The position numbers were made by a program, and so were the translations under genes. A stretch of 7,533 nucleotides of DNA. It comes from Pseudomonadota bacterium (GTDB lineage: Bacteria > Pseudomonadota > Gammaproteobacteria > Steroidobacterales > Steroidobacteraceae). The first letter of the stretch is position 1, and each line of letters begins with the position of its first letter. Under the pieces are notes generated by a model. That model saw nothing but the letters and a program-made list of their open reading frames with translations. It was not told where the DNA came from and did no database searches. The stretch lies in contig JAJYTX010000110.1 of assembly GCA_021792815.1 (NCBI GenBank), forward strand, positions 1-7,533, given 5' to 3'. Positions 5,005 to 7,533 of this stretch are shown one piece after another.

Positions 5005-6639
5005 CTATAACCAGCGGTACGCGGCCAGCAGTCCACCCACGCCGCCGGCGCTCAGCACCCAGCCCGGCCAGGTCACCGGCGCAACCGCGAGCCACACCAG
5101 ACCGCCGAGCAGCACCGTCGCGCCCACCGTCACCGCATCGCGTCGCCGTGCCGCCCGGCGCATCTCGTCGCGCAGCTGGCTCATGGCGGCCACCTCCGGG
5201 TGGGATGCCGGCTCATGCACCCGGCGTACCGACTGCTGCAGCATCGATGGCAGGGCCTGGATCGAGTCCATGATGTCGGGCAGCTGACGCCGCAGGTTCT
5301 TCCACAGCCGGCCGATGCTCACGCGCTCGCGCATCCATTCGCGCAGGATGGGTGTCGCGGTGCTCCAGATGTCGAGCTGCGGGTAAAGCTCCCGTCCCAG
5401 CCCCTCGATGTTGAACAGGGTCTTCTGCAGCAGCATCAGCTGCGGCTGGATCTGCATGTCGAAGCGCCGCGAGATCTCGAACAGGCGCAGCAGCAGATGG
5501 CCGAAGGAGATGTCCCGCAGCGGTCGCTCGAAGATCGGCTCGCAGACGGTGCGAATGGCCGATTCCATCTCATCGATACGGGTCCCGGGCGGCACCCAGC
5601 CCGATTCGATGTGCAGCACCGCCACGCGGCGGTAGTCGCGCTCGAAAACCGCCAGGAAGTTTTCCGCCAGGTAATGCTGGTCACGCGGAGCGAGCGTTCC
5701 CATGATGCCGAAGTCGATGGCGGCATAGCGCGGCCGCGCCGGATCGTCCGTCAGGACGAAGATGTTTCCCGGGTGCATGTCGGCGTGAAAGAAGTTGTGC
5801 CGGAACACCTGGGTGAAGAAGATGCGCACGCCGTTTTCGGCGAGCTGCGCGATGTTGGTCCCGAGGGCGCGCAGCCGCGCCATGTCGCTGATGGGGATGC
5901 CGTGGATGCGCTCCATGACCATCACGTCCATGCGGCAGTAGTCCCAAAACACCTCGGGGACGTACAGCATCTGCGAGCCGGAGAAGTTTCGCCGCAGCTG
6001 CGTGGCATTGGCTGCCTCGCGCATCAGGTCGAGCTCGTCGATGATGGTCTTCTCGTATTCTCCGACCAGTTCCACGGGACGCAGCCGGCGCGCCTCGCTC
6101 CAGTAGGCCTGGGCCAGGCCGGCCAGCGAATAGAGCACCTCGAGATCCTTCTCGATGCGCGCGCGCATGCCCGGGCGCAGCACCTTCACGACCACTTCCC
6201 GGCCGCTCTCGAGGCGGGCCGCATGGACCTGCGCAATGGACGCCGCGGCGAGCGGCGTCTCGTCGAAGGCAGCGAAGATCTGGCCCACCGGCCGGCCGAG
6301 ACTGCGCTCGATCGCCTCACGCGCCACGGCACCGCTGAACGGCGGCACGCGATCCTGAAGCTTCGAGAGCTCCTCGGCGATGTCGGGTGGAAGCAGATCG
6401 CGGCGCGTCGAGACGGCCTGCCCGAATTTCACGAAGATCGGCCCCAGCGCCTCGAGCGCGAGCCGCAGCCGCTCTCCGCGAGGAACGCTGCGGTCGGGTC
6501 CGAACCAGGTGCCGGGATAGAGCAGGAACAGGAAGCGCAGCGGCCGGTACAGGTGGGTCTCGCGGACGAAATCATCCAGGCCGTGCTTCAGCAGCACATG
6601 CTGGATCTGCACCAGCCGCGCCAGGACGCGCAGCCTCAT
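5005..6639 (-). CDS. ubiB: Ubiquinone biosynthesis accessory ATPase/kinase-like UbiB
   Basis: 544 residues, almost the length of E. coli UbiB (546). UbiB is an atypical protein-kinase-like (ADCK/COQ8) ATPase that supports the coenzyme Q synthesis complex at the inner membrane. Visible are KFGQ (71-74) of the family's N-terminal extension, the Ala-rich loop AAAS (131-134) replacing the kinase P-loop, the ATP-site Lys152 in VVVKVLRPG, HADMHPGN (285-292) of the catalytic loop and the metal-binding DFG (309-311). Two hydrophobic C-terminal segments (about 503-521 and 525-541) anchor it in the membrane. The frame is open further upstream, but that is a shadow of ubiJ. ATG 6639 aligns with the family start (RLRVLARL...HGLDDFV). 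It lies 16 bases after the ubiJ stop with no clear Shine-Dalgarno, so coupling to ubiJ is likely. All key residues are present. Confidence 0.95.
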   Translation of the reverse strand: MRLRVLARLVQIQHVLLKHGLDDFVRETHLYRPLRFLFLLYPGTWFGPDRSVPRGERLRLALEALGPIFVKFGQAVSTRRDLLPPDIAEELSKLQDRVPPFSGAVAREAIERSLGRPVGQIFAAFDETPLAAASIAQVHAARLESGREVVVKVLRPGMRARIEKDLEVLYSLAGLAQAYWSEARRLRPVELVGEYEKTIIDELDLMREAANATQLRRNFSGSQMLYVPEVFWDYCRMDVMVMERIHGIPISDMARLRALGTNIAQLAENGVRIFFTQVFRHNFFHADMHPGNIFVLTDDPARPRYAAIDFGIMGTLAPRDQHYLAENFLAVFERDYRRVAVLHIESGWVPPGTRIDEMESAIRTVCEPIFERPLRDISFGHLLLRLFEISRRFDMQIQPQLMLLQKTLFNIEGLGRELYPQLDIWSTATPILREWMRERVSIGRLWKNLRRQLPDIMDSIQALPSMLQQSVRRVHEPASHPEVAAMSQLRDEMRRAARRRDAVTVGATVLLGGLVWLAVAPVTWPGWVLSAGGVGGLLAAYRWL

Positions 6640-6655
6640 GGACGGAGGGCCGGCA

Positions 6656-7249
6656 TCACGTCGAACTCGCTTGCCGCTGCAGCAGCTCGAGGCGCGCCTC
6701 GAAGCGATCGACGTCCTCGCGCAGGCCGTCGACGCCACGCAGAAACTGCTCACCCTCCTGCCGCGACACCAGGTCTGCCCGCTCGTGGCTCGCGTACTCG
6801 CCGAGGTCACGCAGTAGCGTGGTGGCTGCCCCGCGCATCCAACCCAGCGTGCCGTGCGCCATCCGGCCGATGCGATGCGCCGGCGCGTCGCCGACGAGCA
6901 GCGAGAGCTCTTCCTCCAGATCGGGCGACAGCAGCCGCAGGAGCTCCTGGAATTTCTGCGCGATTTCCGCGTCTCCGCGTATCTCGACATCACCGCGCCG
7001 CAAGGGTGCTTGCGACAGACCGCCGCTCAGAACCAGCAGGCTCAAGGGACCTCCGAGGATCTGCGCGTCCACCGAGCCTGCGCCGTGGCCGATACTGAGC
7101 GAGCTGCCCGTGGATCCGACCAGCACGCGCGCCAGCCCCGGGGCTTCGACGGCGATGCGCCGCCCGCCGAGTTCGGCGCACAGCTGCCGCGCGCGTACCG
7201 AACGAGGCAGGCCGCGGTTGAGGATGTTCTCGAGTGTTGCGGTGAACAT
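6656..7249 (-). CDS. ubiJ: Ubiquinone biosynthesis accessory factor UbiJ (SCP2 domain)
   Basis: 197 residues, near E. coli UbiJ (201). UbiJ is a soluble scaffold and lipid carrier that, with UbiK, organises the late ubiquinone-ring enzymes. The N-terminal part (about 5-115) is an SCP2-type sterol-carrier fold, recognisable from the start FTATLENILNR and from VEIRGDAEIAQKFQELL (88-104), the usual end of that domain. The C-terminal part (about 150-195) is charged and helical, rich in Glu/Arg/Leu (GLREDVDRFEARLELLQRQ), as expected for the helix that pairs with UbiK. ATG 7249 follows the ubiE stop by five bases without an obvious Shine-Dalgarno, which suggests translational coupling. The position between ubiE and ubiB is conserved in many Proteobacteria and supports the call strongly. 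Confidence 0.92.
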   Translation of the reverse strand: MFTATLENILNRGLPRSVRARQLCAELGGRRIAVEAPGLARVLVGSTGSSLSIGHGAGSVDAQILGGPLSLLVLSGGLSQAPLRRGDVEIRGDAEIAQKFQELLRLLSPDLEEELSLLVGDAPAHRIGRMAHGTLGWMRGAATTLLRDLGEYASHERADLVSRQEGEQFLRGVDGLREDVDRFEARLELLQRQASST

Positions 7250-7254
7250 CAGGG

Positions 7255-7533
7255 TCAGTATTTGTAGCCGCGGTGCAGCGCGACGATGCCGCCGAGCAGA
7301 TTGTGATAGCGACAGCCCTCGAGGCCCGCGGCCTGCATCATGGCGAGGAGCTTGTCCTGGGGCGGATGCATGCGGATCGACTCTGCCAGGTAGCGATAGC
7401 TGGCTTCATCGCGCGCCACGAGCCTGCCGAGCAGCGGCAGCACCCGGAAGGAGTAGGCGTCGTAGATCGATCCCAGGCCGGGCGCGACCGGACGGGAGAA
7501 TTCCAGCACCAGCAGCTGCCCGCCTGGCTTCAG
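7255..7533 (-). CDS. ubiE: Ubiquinone/menaquinone C-methyltransferase UbiE, C-terminal part
   Basis: Only the last 92 residues are in the window; the gene enters from the right edge in frame. UbiE is a class I S-adenosylmethionine-dependent methyltransferase that methylates the benzoquinol ring carbon in ubiquinone synthesis (and demethylmenaquinol where present). The fragment starts in the late core strand [15 protein letters not shown] and continues with [13 protein letters not shown]. It then has the family signature [13 protein letters not shown] followed by QDKL, and ends with [11 protein letters not shown], the usual UbiE C-terminus. The SAM-binding glycine motif lies outside the window. 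It is the upstream gene of ubiE-ubiJ-ubiB; their promoter is not visible. Confidence 0.95.
   Translation of the reverse strand: MKPGGQLLVLEFSRPVAPGLGSIYDAYSFRVLPLLGRLVARDEASYRYLAESIRMHPPQDKLLAMMQAAGLEGCRYHNLLGGIVALHRGYKY

Noticed and set aside
3830..5095. 421-codon minus-strand open frame opposite the qhpB-like gene
   Set aside because: It shows no domain and crosses the ubiB stop and the intergenic palindrome; it is a shadow.
5200..7098. 632-codon plus-strand open frame opposite ubiB and ubiJ
   Set aside because: The composition is typical of an antisense shadow, and both minus-strand genes are unmistakable with intact motifs.
1..7533. CRISPR arrays, tRNA or rRNA genes, insertion sequences, attachment sites
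   Set aside because: I saw no repeat-spacer pattern, cloverleaf, rRNA-like stretch, transposase or terminal repeats on reading both strands.

Overview
The window is GC-rich DNA, probably from a Beta- or Gammaproteobacterium that degrades aromatic compounds. Two things point there. The ubiE-ubiJ-ubiB order for ubiquinone synthesis is typical of those classes. The left part encodes four subunits of an NAD-linked, CoA-acylating 2-oxoacid oxidoreductase in the order of phenylglyoxylate dehydrogenase (padEFGHI), known from denitrifying Azoarcus/Aromatoleum-type bacteria. A genus cannot be assigned from the sequence.

Left block (1-3375, minus strand): transcription appears to start near 3335. The promoter has a TTGGCA -35, a 17-bp spacer and an extended TATTAT -10, and a perfect 24-bp palindrome covers the -10 and the predicted start. 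From it run, tightly packed, the gamma subunit (3258-2686), the two-[4Fe-4S] ferredoxin-like delta subunit (2689-2399), the alpha subunit (2399-1176) and an FAD/NAD(P)-binding subunit (1156 to the left edge, truncated). The TPP-binding beta subunit should lie just beyond the left edge. Together they would oxidise an aryl 2-oxoacid to the acyl-CoA and pass electrons through the iron-sulfur clusters and FAD to NAD+.

Middle (3355-4957): about 500 bases hold no gene I can defend. Then comes one plus-strand gene with a TTG start, a signal peptide and a beta-propeller body resembling the beta subunit of quinohemoprotein amine dehydrogenase. The enzyme's haem (alpha) and cofactor-bearing (gamma) subunits and its maturation genes are absent from the window, so this looks like an orphan.

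Right block (5005-7533, minus strand): the C-terminus of ubiE, then ubiJ and ubiB, a ubiquinone-biosynthesis operon read towards the amine dehydrogenase-like gene. The two convergent genes are separated by 47 bases that contain a strong GC-rich palindrome.

The points most worth a second look are the palindrome-covered promoter of the pad-like operon, the orphan amine-dehydrogenase propeller beside it, and the empty spacer between them. An amine dehydrogenase releasing phenylacetaldehyde would sit upstream of phenylglyoxylate in aromatic catabolism, but that link is inference from position only.
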